From: Pseudoduganella danionis
GTDB taxonomy: Bacteria > Pseudomonadota > Gammaproteobacteria > Burkholderiales > Burkholderiaceae_D
DNA length: 64,000 nt
Reading direction: 5' to 3'
Assembly (NCBI RefSeq): GCF_009720775.1
Contig: NZ_WNKW01000003.1
Coordinates: 188,028-252,027, forward strand
Below, in pieces: positions 8,934 to 17,082 of the stretch (the stretch's first letter is position 1; every line of letters starts with the position of its first letter). The notes beneath the pieces were generated by a model that made no database searches, was not told the DNA's origin, and worked only from the letters and a program-made list of their open reading frames with translations. The position numbers and the translations under genes are program-made.

Positions 8934-11081
8934 TTACAGGTCGAACTGGGCCGACACGCGCAGCGTGCGGCTGGCGCCCGGCATCAGGTAGCCGCCCAGA
9001 TCGGGCGTGACATCGCGCCAGTAGAACTTGTCCAGCGCGTTGTCGACACTGGCGCGCAGCGTGACTGGCGTGTTGCCCACGCGGGTGGCATAGGCACCGC
9101 CCAGATTGAGCACGTGGTAGGACGGCACGAACACCTTGTTCTCGCTATCGAAGGCTTTCTTGCCTGAGTACTGCCAGTTGGCGCTCAGCGACAGGCCGGC
9201 GACTTGCGGCACGGCGTAGTCGGCAAACACGCTGGATTTGAAAGCCGCCACGTTGGTTACGCGCTTGCCATCGAGGCTGGCCACGCCCGTATCGTGCTGC
9301 TGGGTGTTGAGCGCAGTGGCGCTGGCGCCCACGCTCAGTGCACGGCTGACGCGGCCATGCAGCGCCATTTCCAGACCGCGGTTCTGCGCTTCGCCATTGC
9401 GCACATATTCATTCTGGGCCGAGGTGTATTCCAGACCTTTGCGGATCTGGAACAGTGCCAGCGTGGCGTTCAGGTCAGGATGCACGTCGGCTTTCACGCC
9501 CACTTCCACCTGTTTGGATTTGTTCGGTGCCAGTGCGCGGCCCTGATTGATAGTGCCCAGCGGTGCGACGCCGCCGTATTCCAGACCTTGTGCCAGCGAG
9601 CCATACACCGACACATTGCTGCGCAGCGCGTACACCAGCGCGACATTCGGCAGCCAGTAGCCGGTGTCGGTATGGGCATATTGCAGTGCCACGCCGTTGT
9701 CGTCGGCCCCCACGTATTCGTCACGCTTGATCTGCACATAGCGTGCACCCGCGTGCAGTTTGAGCTGCTCGGTCAGGCTTGCCACATCCTGCGCGAACAC
9801 GGCGCGGTCCAGCGTGTGGCGGCGTTCCGAGACGGGGCCGCTGCTACCTTGCGCCGGAGCGACCACGATAGGGTGGTAGATGTTGCTGTAGGCCGTGCCG
9901 TCCTTGCCGGCCTGGGTGTACAGATAGTCGCCCCATTTTTCGCTGTTACGTGCCAGCGAAGCGCCGAACGTCACAGCGTGGTTGATGCCGGCGCTGACGA
10001 AGCGGCCTTGCAGCAGCGCCTGCACGCCGAACGGGGATTTTTTCTCGCCCAGACTCTTGTAGTCGTACACGTCGAAATCGCCATTGCCGCAATAGCCAGG
10101 ATACAGGCCTTGTGCGCCGCAGCCGTAAGGGAAGGCGGTGTAGTCGTCACGCTTGAACTGGTGCTGGTTGGCGCTGATGCTGGCGTTCCACTCTGGCGAG
10201 AAGCTGTAGGCAAAGCGGGCGCCCAGATTGCTGCTGGTGGTTTCCACCGGACGGCTCCATGGCTGGTTATTCAGCATGGTGTCGGCCGCGACCACGGGCA
10301 GGGTGGTGTTGTTGAGTAGCTGGAAGCCCGGTGCGGTGACCTGGGCTTTCTTCTGGATGTCGCCATCGATCTGCAGCAGGGCTTGCGGCGAGATCTTGAA
10401 GTCGAATGCGGCCGCAGCGAATTTGCGGTTGCCATCGGCGCCCTTGATGTAGGAGCGCAGGCGTTCGGCGGCCAGATTGACGCGGTAGCCGAAGCGCGCG
10501 TCGTCAAAGCGGCCACCCAGATCGACCGTGCCGTACAGGTTGCCGCGTTCGCGCTCTTCCAGTATCACAGTGCGCAGCGTCTGTTCGGTCGGGCGCTTGG
10601 TCACATAGTTGATCATGCCGCCCGGTGCGGACACGCCGGCCTGCAGGCCGGACAGGCCTTTCAGCACTTCGATGCGTTCCTTGTTCTCCAGCGGGATCTG
10701 GTTTTCGCCCGGTATCGCCATGCCGTCCTTGCGGTAGCTGGTGGCGTTATCGAGCTTGAAGCCGCGGATCGAGAACTGCTCGGAGTAGCCGACCGCGTTG
10801 TAGGCGTCGCTCAGGCTGGCGTCGTAGCGCGCGGCGTCGGTGGTGGAGTGGATCTGCAGGTCCTGCATCTGCTGGGCGCTGATGACGTTGACGCTAGCCG
10901 GGGTTTCCAGCAGCGGCGTATCGCTGAAGCCGGCGACGCTGGCGCGGTTGAGCTGGGCCTTGCTGGCCGTAACCAGCACTTCAGGCATGCTCTGTTCGGG
11001 GCTATCGGCATAGGCGCTGACAGGGAAGGCAAGGGCGATCGCGAGGGCGAGCGGGCTGGCGGCAAATTTGGTGGTGGTCAT
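8934..11081 (-). CDS. TonB-dependent outer-membrane receptor under TPP riboswitch control
   Basis: A 715-residue receptor with a signal peptide (cleavage after about SAYA, residue 25), an N-terminal plug domain and a beta barrel. The plug shows ETPASVNVISAQQMQDLQ, SIRGFKLDNAT and the typical RIEVLKGLSGLQAGVSAPGGMINYVTKRP region at about residues 134-164. Overall it resembles the TonB-dependent siderophore-receptor family, which an annotation pipeline would probably name it. However, a TPP (THI-box) riboswitch lies in its leader, so it is more likely an importer of thiamine or a thiamine precursor or phosphate. The PnuC-family transporter and NadR-like kinase on the opposite strand end only 67 bases away and could supply the inner-membrane and trapping steps. 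Ligand identity is inference from regulation. Confidence 0.9.
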   Translation of the reverse strand: MTTTKFAASPLALAIALAFPVSAYADSPEQSMPEVLVTASKAQLNRASVAGFSDTPLLETPASVNVISAQQMQDLQIHSTTDAARYDASLSDAYNAVGYSEQFSIRGFKLDNATSYRKDGMAIPGENQIPLENKERIEVLKGLSGLQAGVSAPGGMINYVTKRPTEQTLRTVILEERERGNLYGTVDLGGRFDDARFGYRVNLAAERLRSYIKGADGNRKFAAAAFDFKISPQALLQIDGDIQKKAQVTAPGFQLLNNTTLPVVAADTMLNNQPWSRPVETTSSNLGARFAYSFSPEWNASISANQHQFKRDDYTAFPYGCGAQGLYPGYCGNGDFDVYDYKSLGEKKSPFGVQALLQGRFVSAGINHAVTFGASLARNSEKWGDYLYTQAGKDGTAYSNIYHPIVVAPAQGSSGPVSERRHTLDRAVFAQDVASLTEQLKLHAGARYVQIKRDEYVGADDNGVALQYAHTDTGYWLPNVALVYALRSNVSVYGSLAQGLEYGGVAPLGTINQGRALAPNKSKQVEVGVKADVHPDLNATLALFQIRKGLEYTSAQNEYVRNGEAQNRGLEMALHGRVSRALSVGASATALNTQQHDTGVASLDGKRVTNVAAFKSSVFADYAVPQVAGLSLSANWQYSGKKAFDSENKVFVPSYHVLNLGGAYATRVGNTPVTLRASVDNALDKFYWRDVTPDLGGYLMPGASRTLRVSAQFDL

Positions 11082-11084
11082 ATG

Positions 11085-11124
11085 GACTCTCTACTTGTTC
11101 GGCTGGATGCCGTGCGGGAGAGTC
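11085..11124 (-). promoter_or_regulatory. Candidate Shine-Dalgarno-sequestering hairpin (riboswitch expression platform)
   Basis: In the mRNA sense, GACTCTC (11118-11124) is the exact complement of GAGAGTC (11085-11091). The second arm contains the AGAGAG ribosome-binding stretch 4-10 bases before the receptor ATG. Pairing would hide the ribosome site when the aptamer is occupied. This is inference from complementarity only. Confidence 0.5.
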
Positions 11125-11155
11125 ATCAAAGGAGGGGAGAACTACTTTGCGCTTT

Positions 11156-11233
11156 CCTTCGCTGGCATTATCCAGATCAGGTACGAAGGGTATCTCTCAC
11201 CCGGACACAATGGCCCAGGACCCCTAGCGAAAG
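11156..11233 (-). promoter_or_regulatory. TPP riboswitch (THI element)
   Basis: Read on the minus strand, the leader contains the conserved THI-box cores AGGGGTCCTGGGC, GTGAGAGATACCC, TACCTGATCTGGATAATGCC and AGCGAAGG. The ends pair as P1 (CTTTCGCT at 11226-11233 with AGCGAAGG at 11156-11163, 8 pairs). An extended -10-like TGTTACACT at 11238-11246 sits just upstream, giving a short leader. The element precedes the TonB receptor ATG by 75 bases. Known function of this aptamer class: it binds thiamine pyrophosphate and shuts expression off. Confidence 0.95.
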
Positions 11234-11250
11234 CGAGAGTGTAACACAGA

Positions 11251-11295
11251 AGGCCGGGCGCCCACATACTGGCTGTTGTGTGGACGCCCGGGCCT
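11251..11295 (-). terminator. Strong hairpin after the Hcp-repeat gene
   Basis: AGGCCGGGCGCCCACA (11251-11266) pairs with TGTGGACGCCCGGGCCT (11279-11295), with one G-U pair and one bulge around a 12-base loop. It starts 4 bases after the 1480-residue gene's stop and separates that transcript from the riboswitch leader. There is no clear U-run. Confidence 0.6.
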
Positions 11296-11299
11296 GCGC

Positions 11300-14200
11300 T
11301 TATCCGAACACGTCGGGCACGGGATCGGGAACCCCTACCGTTCTCATGGCGGATATGTCAAAGCCTAGCAAGCTGAACGGGGTTAGCGCGTCATGGCTGT
11401 CGATACCACGGTGGGCATGGGTGAACGACTTGTAGACCAGATCGACACTATTATTTGCTGCCTCGCTGTTTTCGATGGCGCTGGTAAAGGCCGCATTGAA
11501 GAAATACTCGTCAACCAGCACAGGCTTTTCGCGAGACGGGACCAGGGTATAGGCCTCGATCTGCACATTGGTACCGGTGCCGCTGCGCAGATCGTTGATC
11601 AGTTTGATCAGCGCGGCGCTTTGCCCCAGATCGAGCTGGACGCTGTCCGGCTGGGCTTTGCCGACGGCAGCGCCGCTGCCTTTGAGGTAGGACGTCTCGG
11701 CCGTGAAGCCGAAGCTGAATCCGCTCAAAGGTACCCAGCCGTCGATACCATCGACATGCATGTAATAGTATAGCGGTGTACTGCTGGCGATTTGCGGATC
11801 GAGTTTGTGCAGATCTGCATCGGCGCCGCCATCGACGCTGCCGCCTGACGGCAGGACGTCGTTCATTTCGGCGACATTCCAGACAAAGTGGAAGGGTGTC
11901 TTGTTCGGTATGCCATCGCGGGTCAGCGGTGTGAGAGCTTCATCGACCGCCTTGTAGACAAAGCTGAGGTGATTACTGGTGCTGCCATCGGCGCCGGCGC
12001 TGGTCTTTACAGCCGTGGCAAAGACGCTGCTGAAATTGAATTCCTGAACCACCGCTCCGCGCGCGGGATCGCCTGCATAGGCTTCGATCTCGACTCTATC
12101 GAGCTGCGTGCCCCGCAGCAGGCCCATGGTAAACGCCGACTGCGCTACACCACTGCCCAGCGTCAGTTCGAACGCCTCCGGTAGCGGCTTGCCGACGGAA
12201 GCGCCGCTGCCTTTGACCCAGCTCGTTTCGGCGCTGGCGCCGAAGGAGAAGTCATCGAGCTTGAACCAGGTATTGCTGGTGCCGCCGTCGGTGATGCGCA
12301 TAAAATACGTGAGTTCGGTGCCGGGCTCGACGTTGGGAGGTGCTGGCTTGGTCAGTGCTTCCGCTGCCATGTTGGGGGCGTCCACGACTCTGCGTTCGGC
12401 GAAGTCAAAGCCTGTCGACATGGGTGTCGTCAACTTGCCGGATTGATCGATGCCGCGGTGGGCGTGGGTGTACGATTTGTAGACCAGATCAACGCTGTTG
12501 TTTGCCGCATCGCTGTTTTCGATGGCGCTGGTGTACGCCCCCTTGAAGATGTACTCGTCGACCAGCGCAGCTTGTTCGCCAGTTCCGTTGCGGGCGTAGG
12601 CCTCGATCTGCACATTGGCATTGGTGCCGCTGCGCAGATCGTTGATCAGTTTGATCAGCGCGGCGCTTTGCCCCAGATCGAGCTGGACGCTGTCCGGCTC
12701 GGCTTTGCCGACGGCAGCGCCGCTGCCTTTGAGGTAGGACGTCTCGGCCGTGAAGCCGAAGCTGAATCCGCTCAAAGGTACCCAGCCGTCGATACCATCG
12801 ACATGCAGATAGTAGTCTAGCGGTGTGCTGCTGGCGATTTGCGGATCGAGTTTGTGCAGATCTGCATCGGCGCCGCCATCGACGCTGCCGCCTGACGGTA
12901 GGACGTCGTCCATCGTGGCGACATTCCAGGCAAAGTGGAAGGGTGTCTTGTTCGGTATGCCATCGCGGGTCAGCGGTGTGAGTGCTTCATCGACCGCCTT
13001 GTAGACAAAGCTGAGGTGATTACTGGTGCCGCCATCGGCGCCGGCGCTGGTCTTTACCGCCGTGGCAAAGACGCTGCTGAAATTGAATTCCTGAACCACC
13101 GCTGCGCGCGCGGGATCGCCTGCATAGGCTTCGATCTCGACTCTATCGAGCTGCGTGCCCTGCAGCAGGCCCATGGTAAACGCCGACTGCGCTACACCAC
13201 TGCCCAGCGTCAGTTCGAACGCCTCCGGTAGCGGCTTGCCGACGGAAGCGCCGCTGCCTTTGACCCAGCTCGTTTCGGCGCTGGCGCCGAAGGAGAAGTC
13301 ATCGAGCTTGAACCAGGTATTGCTGGTGCCGCCGTCGGTGATGCGCATAAAATACGTGAGTTCGGTGCCGGGCTCGACGTTGGGAGGTGCTGGCTTGGTC
13401 AGTGCTTCCGCTGCCATGTTGGGGGCGTCCACGACTCTGCGTTCGGCGAAGTCAAAGCCTGTCGACATGGGTGTCGTCAACTTGCCGGTTTGATCGATGC
13501 CGCGGTGGGCGTGGGTGTACGATTTGTAGACCAGATCAACGCTGTTGTTTGCCGCCTCGCTGTTTTCGATGGCGCTGGTGTACGCCCCCTTGAAGATGTA
13601 CTCGTCGACCAGCGCAGCTTGTTCGCCAGTTCCGTTGCGGGCGTAGGCCTCGATCTGCACATTGGTATTGGTGCCGCTGCGCAGATCGTTGATCAGTTTG
13701 ATCAGCGCGGCGCTTTGCCCCAGATCGAGCTGGACGCTGTCCGGCTGGGCTTTGCCGACGGCAGCGCCGCTGCCTTTGAGGTAGGACGTCTCGGCCGTGA
13801 AGCCGAAGCTGAATCCGGTCAAAGGTACCCAGCCGTCGATACCATCGACATGCAGATAGTAGTCTAGCGGTGTGCTGCTGGCGATTTGCGGATCGAGTTT
13901 GTGCAGATCTGCATCGGCGCCGCCATCAACGCTGCCGCCTGACGGTAGGACGTCGTCCATCGTGGCGACATTCCAGGCAAAGTGGAAGGGTGTCTTGTTC
14001 GGTATGCCATCGCGGGTCAGCGGTGTGAGTGCTTCATCGACCGCCTTGTAGACAAAGCTGAGGTGATTACTGGTGCTGCCATCGGCGCCGGCGCTGGTCT
14101 TTACAGCCGTGGCAAAGACGCTGCTGAAATTGAATTCCTGAACCACCGCTCCGCGCGCGGGATCGCCTGCATAGGCTTCGATCTCGACTCTATCGAGCTG

Positions 14201-14431
14201 CGTGCCCTGCAGCAGGCCCATGGTAAACGCCGACTGCGCTACACCACTGCCCAGCGTCAGTTCGAACGCCTCCGGTAGCGGCTTGCCGACGGAAGCGCCG
14301 CTGCCTTTGACCCAGCTCGTTTCGGCGCTGGCGCCGAAGGAGAAGTCATCGAGCTTGAACCAGGTATTGCTGGTGCCGCCGTCGGTGATGCGCATAAAAT
14401 ACGTGAGCTTCGTGCCCGGCTCGACGTTGGG
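11300..14431 (-). repeat. Three tandem 1047-bp coding repeats
   Basis: Copy 1 spans 13385-14431, copy 2 12338-13384 and copy 3 11300-12337; matching landmarks recur exactly 1047 bases apart. By eye, copies 1 and 2 differ at about eight of 349 residues. Copy 3 is equally close over its first three quarters, then diverges (from the IEAYTLVPSREKP region to the C-terminus) and lacks the inter-repeat linker. This implies recent duplication or ongoing gene conversion. Confidence 0.95.
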
Positions 14432-15742
14432 CATGATGCCCTTCAGGTTGCCGGTAGGCGGGGTGTCGGTCACGCCATTGACCACCACCGCAACATGGGC
14501 CGTGCTGCTGCCACCATGGCCGTCACTGACCGTGTAATCAAAGCCGTCGGTGCGATGCTCGCCGCTGTTCAGGGCCTGCAAGGCTAGCGCCGCGCGCGGA
14601 TCGTAGCTGAACGCGCCATTGCTGCTGAGCGTTACCGTGGCACCCAGCGTGGTGGTATAGGTGCCGGGATTGCTCACCACCAGTGTATCGCCATCCTTGT
14701 CGCTATCCTTGCCGCCATTGCTGCCATCGAGGACATTGCCGCTGACGACAGTGTTTTCATTGGTGCTGGCTGTATCGGCGAGCGCCACGGGCGCGTCGTT
14801 GACGGGTTTGATGGTCAGGCTGACGCTGGTGCTGTCGGAATTGTCCTTGCCATTGCTGGCGTGGTAGCTGAAGCTGTCGTTGCCGTTGTAATCGGCATCG
14901 GGCTGGTAGACAAAGCTGCCGTCCGCGTTCAGGATCAAGGTGCCATGGCTGGGCCCTTGCTCGAGCACGGCCGTGAGCGATTGGCCATTCGGATCCTGAT
15001 CATTGGCCAGCACGCTGGCATAGCTCTGCTGCGGCGCATCTTCGTCCAGCGTGTAGCTATCGGCATCGGCATGGGGCCGGGCCAGCGTGAAGCTGATGGC
15101 ATGCAGCAGGAAATCGCTGCCATGTTTGCTGCCGCTGGTGAAACTGCTGGTACCGAAACTGCCATCGGCATTGTTATAGGCACCATAGGCAAAGCTGCCG
15201 TCCGCACGCTGGGCACCCGCACTCAGTTCGATGCTGCGGAAATTCTGCTCGCTGTTGAATTGCACCAGTTGGTTGCCGCTCAGGCTGTCTGCCGTGATGT
15301 AGCGTTCGTCCACCAGATTGCCTTGCGCGTCAAGCAGGCGCAGCCGCAGCGCTTCCGCGTAACCAGTACCTTCATCGTTGGCAAAGAAGGATGCGAGATT
15401 GAGCGTTACGGCCTTGGCGGCCTCGGCCAGATTGAAGCGCAGCACCTCATGGCCGTCGACTTCCTGCTTGATGTTGCTGGTAGCCAAGGACACGCCGCTG
15501 ACACCCAGATCACCGCGATAGATATCGCCGCCGGCCAGCGAGGAAGCCAGCAGGTCGGTATATTTGAGCGCGCTCCAGGCTTCGGCTGCATTGCCTGCAT
15601 CGGCTTTGTGTACGGCAGTGACGCCGCTGTAGGACCAGGCATTGACCCACTGGCCGCCAGCACCGGTCTGGCTGACAGGGGCGTTGCCCAGGCTGATGAT
15701 GCGGTCGAGCGGCGTGCCGCCCACGGTGACGGATACGGACAT
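11300..15742 (-). CDS. Large cadherin-like / Hcp-like repeat protein
   Basis: A 1480-residue protein with no visible signal peptide; an AGGAG site lies just upstream of the ATG. Residues 1-220 are unassigned. About 225-320 and 320-430 are two cadherin-like (tandem-95/VCBS-type) domains, seen from DSYTLDEDAP, VNDAPVALADTAS and DGFDYTVSDGHGGSS. From residue 438 three repeats of 349 residues follow (438, 787, 1136 to the end). Each has two related halves with SFGxxAETSxxKGSGAxVGK, then a long helix-like stretch, VQIEAYA and a final VDLVYKSYTHAHR or LSFVYKAV. This order resembles the Hcp (type VI tube/effector) fold family, so six Hcp-like domains in all. No T6SS genes are nearby and no RTX repeats are seen, so the secretion route is unknown. 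It follows the PEP-CTERM gene by 17 bases, probably in one operon. The Hcp assignment is by eye. Confidence 0.85.
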   Translation of the reverse strand: MSVSVTVGGTPLDRIISLGNAPVSQTGAGGQWVNAWSYSGVTAVHKADAGNAAEAWSALKYTDLLASSLAGGDIYRGDLGVSGVSLATSNIKQEVDGHEVLRFNLAEAAKAVTLNLASFFANDEGTGYAEALRLRLLDAQGNLVDERYITADSLSGNQLVQFNSEQNFRSIELSAGAQRADGSFAYGAYNNADGSFGTSSFTSGSKHGSDFLLHAISFTLARPHADADSYTLDEDAPQQSYASVLANDQDPNGQSLTAVLEQGPSHGTLILNADGSFVYQPDADYNGNDSFSYHASNGKDNSDSTSVSLTIKPVNDAPVALADTASTNENTVVSGNVLDGSNGGKDSDKDGDTLVVSNPGTYTTTLGATVTLSSNGAFSYDPRAALALQALNSGEHRTDGFDYTVSDGHGGSSTAHVAVVVNGVTDTPPTGNLKGIMPNVEPGTKLTYFMRITDGGTSNTWFKLDDFSFGASAETSWVKGSGASVGKPLPEAFELTLGSGVAQSAFTMGLLQGTQLDRVEIEAYAGDPARGAVVQEFNFSSVFATAVKTSAGADGSTSNHLSFVYKAVDEALTPLTRDGIPNKTPFHFAWNVATMDDVLPSGGSVDGGADADLHKLDPQIASSTPLDYYLHVDGIDGWVPLTGFSFGFTAETSYLKGSGAAVGKAQPDSVQLDLGQSAALIKLINDLRSGTNTNVQIEAYARNGTGEQAALVDEYIFKGAYTSAIENSEAANNSVDLVYKSYTHAHRGIDQTGKLTTPMSTGFDFAERRVVDAPNMAAEALTKPAPPNVEPGTELTYFMRITDGGTSNTWFKLDDFSFGASAETSWVKGSGASVGKPLPEAFELTLGSGVAQSAFTMGLLQGTQLDRVEIEAYAGDPARAAVVQEFNFSSVFATAVKTSAGADGGTSNHLSFVYKAVDEALTPLTRDGIPNKTPFHFAWNVATMDDVLPSGGSVDGGADADLHKLDPQIASSTPLDYYLHVDGIDGWVPLSGFSFGFTAETSYLKGSGAAVGKAEPDSVQLDLGQSAALIKLINDLRSGTNANVQIEAYARNGTGEQAALVDEYIFKGAYTSAIENSDAANNSVDLVYKSYTHAHRGIDQSGKLTTPMSTGFDFAERRVVDAPNMAAEALTKPAPPNVEPGTELTYFMRITDGGTSNTWFKLDDFSFGASAETSWVKGSGASVGKPLPEAFELTLGSGVAQSAFTMGLLRGTQLDRVEIEAYAGDPARGAVVQEFNFSSVFATAVKTSAGADGSTSNHLSFVYKAVDEALTPLTRDGIPNKTPFHFVWNVAEMNDVLPSGGSVDGGADADLHKLDPQIASSTPLYYYMHVDGIDGWVPLSGFSFGFTAETSYLKGSGAAVGKAQPDSVQLDLGQSAALIKLINDLRSGTGTNVQIEAYTLVPSREKPVLVDEYFFNAAFTSAIENSEAANNSVDLVYKSFTHAHRGIDSHDALTPFSLLGFDISAMRTVGVPDPVPDVFG

Positions 15743-15759
15743 GGCGAACTCCTGTGCGG

Positions 15760-16326
15760 TTAGCTACGGCGGCGCTGTAAGGCTAGCAGGCCCAGACCTG
15801 CGCCCAGCATGAGCCAGCTGGCGGGTTCGGGAATCGACGGGACCACGGCGACGTTATCGAGCAGCCAGAAGGTTTCGTCATGACGCAGCTTGAATGCCAG
15901 CACGGTACTGGCGCTGTCGGCCGTGAACTGCACCGAGTATTTGGTGTAGTCGCTGGCGGCTTTGTCCTGGAATAGCCAGATGCTGTGGTCATTGCTCAGC
16001 ACTTCAACGGAATTGATGGTGCTGTTGTTGTTCACGCTGCCCCCGAGATTGGCCAGCCAGAAGCTGACGATGTAGTTGTGGCCGGCATCGGTGGCTAGCG
16101 TCTGGCTCAGGGTGGCGGCGCTGCCGCTCTGGCCGAAGACGGCGCCGTAGCTGCCATCGTAGGGCAGATCGGTGGCCACCAGATTGTGGTCCGGGTCGCC
16201 GCTGAGTGTCCAGCCGCTAAAGTCGCCTGTTTCGAACCCGGCATTGCTGATGGAAGGGGCGGCCTGTGCGCTGGCCACGGCCAGTGCGAGCGCAGCGCCC
16301 GAAAGAGATTGCAGGAAAGTCTTCAT
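15760..16326 (-). CDS. PEP-CTERM sorted exported protein
   Basis: A 188-residue exported protein. It has a signal peptide (MKTFLQSLSGAALALAVASAQA, cleaved before APS). The middle region reads ISNAGFETGDFSGWTLSGD, typical of PEP-CTERM proteins with a carbohydrate-binding-like jelly roll. The C-terminus has the PEP-CTERM tripartite signal: PEPASW, a hydrophobic helix LMLGAGLGLLAL, then QRRRS. Proteins of this class are processed by an exosortase (EpsH) and are usually linked to exopolysaccharide; no exosortase lies in the window. The large Hcp-repeat gene begins 17 bases downstream on the same strand, suggesting co-expression and perhaps a surface partnership. Confidence 0.92.
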   Translation of the reverse strand: MKTFLQSLSGAALALAVASAQAAPSISNAGFETGDFSGWTLSGDPDHNLVATDLPYDGSYGAVFGQSGSAATLSQTLATDAGHNYIVSFWLANLGGSVNNNSTINSVEVLSNDHSIWLFQDKAASDYTKYSVQFTADSASTVLAFKLRHDETFWLLDNVAVVPSIPEPASWLMLGAGLGLLALQRRRS

Positions 16327-16456
16327 GCTACTACCCCTATATAGTTATAAAAATTACACCAAGCGCTGGTATTCTGCGCCGATCTGCCCGCTTTTTCAGC
16401 AGATTTTTGACGTCAGTGGCCAAATGTTAAAGAAATGCCACGTAATTCCTTGGGGT

Positions 16457-16473
16457 AATTCCCCGGGGGAATT
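16457..16473. promoter_or_regulatory. 17-bp palindrome in divergent intergenic region
   Basis: AATTCCCC-G-GGGGAATT is a perfect palindrome around a central G. It overlaps an imperfect copy (AATTCCTTGGGGTAATT, 16444-16460) that shares the middle AATT. It lies between the divergent PEP-CTERM gene and the Imm26-like gene. It looks like a double operator; the regulator is unknown. Confidence 0.4.
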
Positions 16474-16575
16474 TCTGCGCTGCGTGAACTGGCGTGCGCC
16501 TTATATGGGCCGCTGTGATTACACTCGATGCAGGTGGGGCAACGGCCCCGCAACGGGTGCAAAGAAAGGGGCGGG

Positions 16576-17082
16576 ATGAAGCCATCCTATCGTGAAGGCA
16601 GCTGGTTTGCTGTACCACTACTCGATGGTGCTTATTGCTGGGGCATGGTGGCGCGGCTGGCGCCGGCCAGCAAGATCATGCTGGCCTATCTGTTCGGGCC
16701 GCGCCTGCCGCAGCTACTAACGGTTGAACAGCTCGACCTTTTCGCGCCGCAGCAAGCGCTGCGGATTCTGCGCGTGGGCGATATGGCGCTCGCTAGCGGC
16801 CACTGGCCGGTACTCGGGCAGAGCCAGCACTGGCAGGCGGCAGACTGGCCTATGCCGCAATTCCTGCGCCGCGCCCATGGTCTGCAGCGTGCGTGGCGCG
16901 TGACGTATGCTGACGCGGATCCCAGCCGCACTGAACGGGAAGAGGCCGTGCCCTATGACACGCCGGGGCTGGAAACGGATTCACTGTTCGGCTATGGTTC
17001 GGTGGAATTGCTGCTGACCCGGCTGCTGGCAGACAGCGTGCCGCAGCATGGTGCTGCCGAGCCGGATGCTAGGGGCAGCTGA
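16576..17082 (+). CDS. Imm26-family immunity-like protein
   Basis: A 168-residue cytosolic protein. The start at 16576 follows a purine-rich AAAGGGGCGGG ribosome site; an in-frame start 48 bases upstream has poorer support. The N-terminal half, with REGSWFAVPLLDGAYCWGMVAR, LAYLFGPRLPQL and a GDMALASGHWPVLG segment, resembles the Imm26 family. Imm26 proteins are found next to polymorphic toxins and give protection against them. The remaining 60 residues (HGLQRAWRVTYADADP onward) are unassigned. No toxin gene with a recognisable delivery domain is adjacent, so it may be an orphan immunity gene or a domesticated relative. Its last 14 bases overlap the convergent gene on the minus strand. The family call is by resemblance only. 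Confidence 0.68.
   Translation: MKPSYREGSWFAVPLLDGAYCWGMVARLAPASKIMLAYLFGPRLPQLLTVEQLDLFAPQQALRILRVGDMALASGHWPVLGQSQHWQAADWPMPQFLRRAHGLQRAWRVTYADADPSRTEREEAVPYDTPGLETDSLFGYGSVELLLTRLLADSVPQHGAAEPDARGS

Noticed and set aside
8868..9167. Small plus-strand open frame after the NadR-like kinase
   Set aside because: It starts before the terminator hairpin and runs antisense into the TonB receptor barrel, with shadow composition.
11156..11233. Cobalamin riboswitch upstream of the TonB receptor
   Set aside because: The conserved segments are those of the THI element; no B12-box sequence is present.
11300..14431. The 1047-bp repeats as a CRISPR array or mobile element
   Set aside because: Units are in frame, far too long for CRISPR, without spacers, terminal inverted repeats or a transposase.
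11300..15742. Assignment of the Hcp-like repeats to a type VI secretion cluster
   Set aside because: No TssB/C, VgrG, ClpV or baseplate gene occurs in the window, so only fold resemblance is claimed.
14861..15763. Plus-strand open frame opposite the N-terminal part of the Hcp-repeat protein
   Set aside because: It is antisense to recognisable cadherin-like domains and has no ribosome site.
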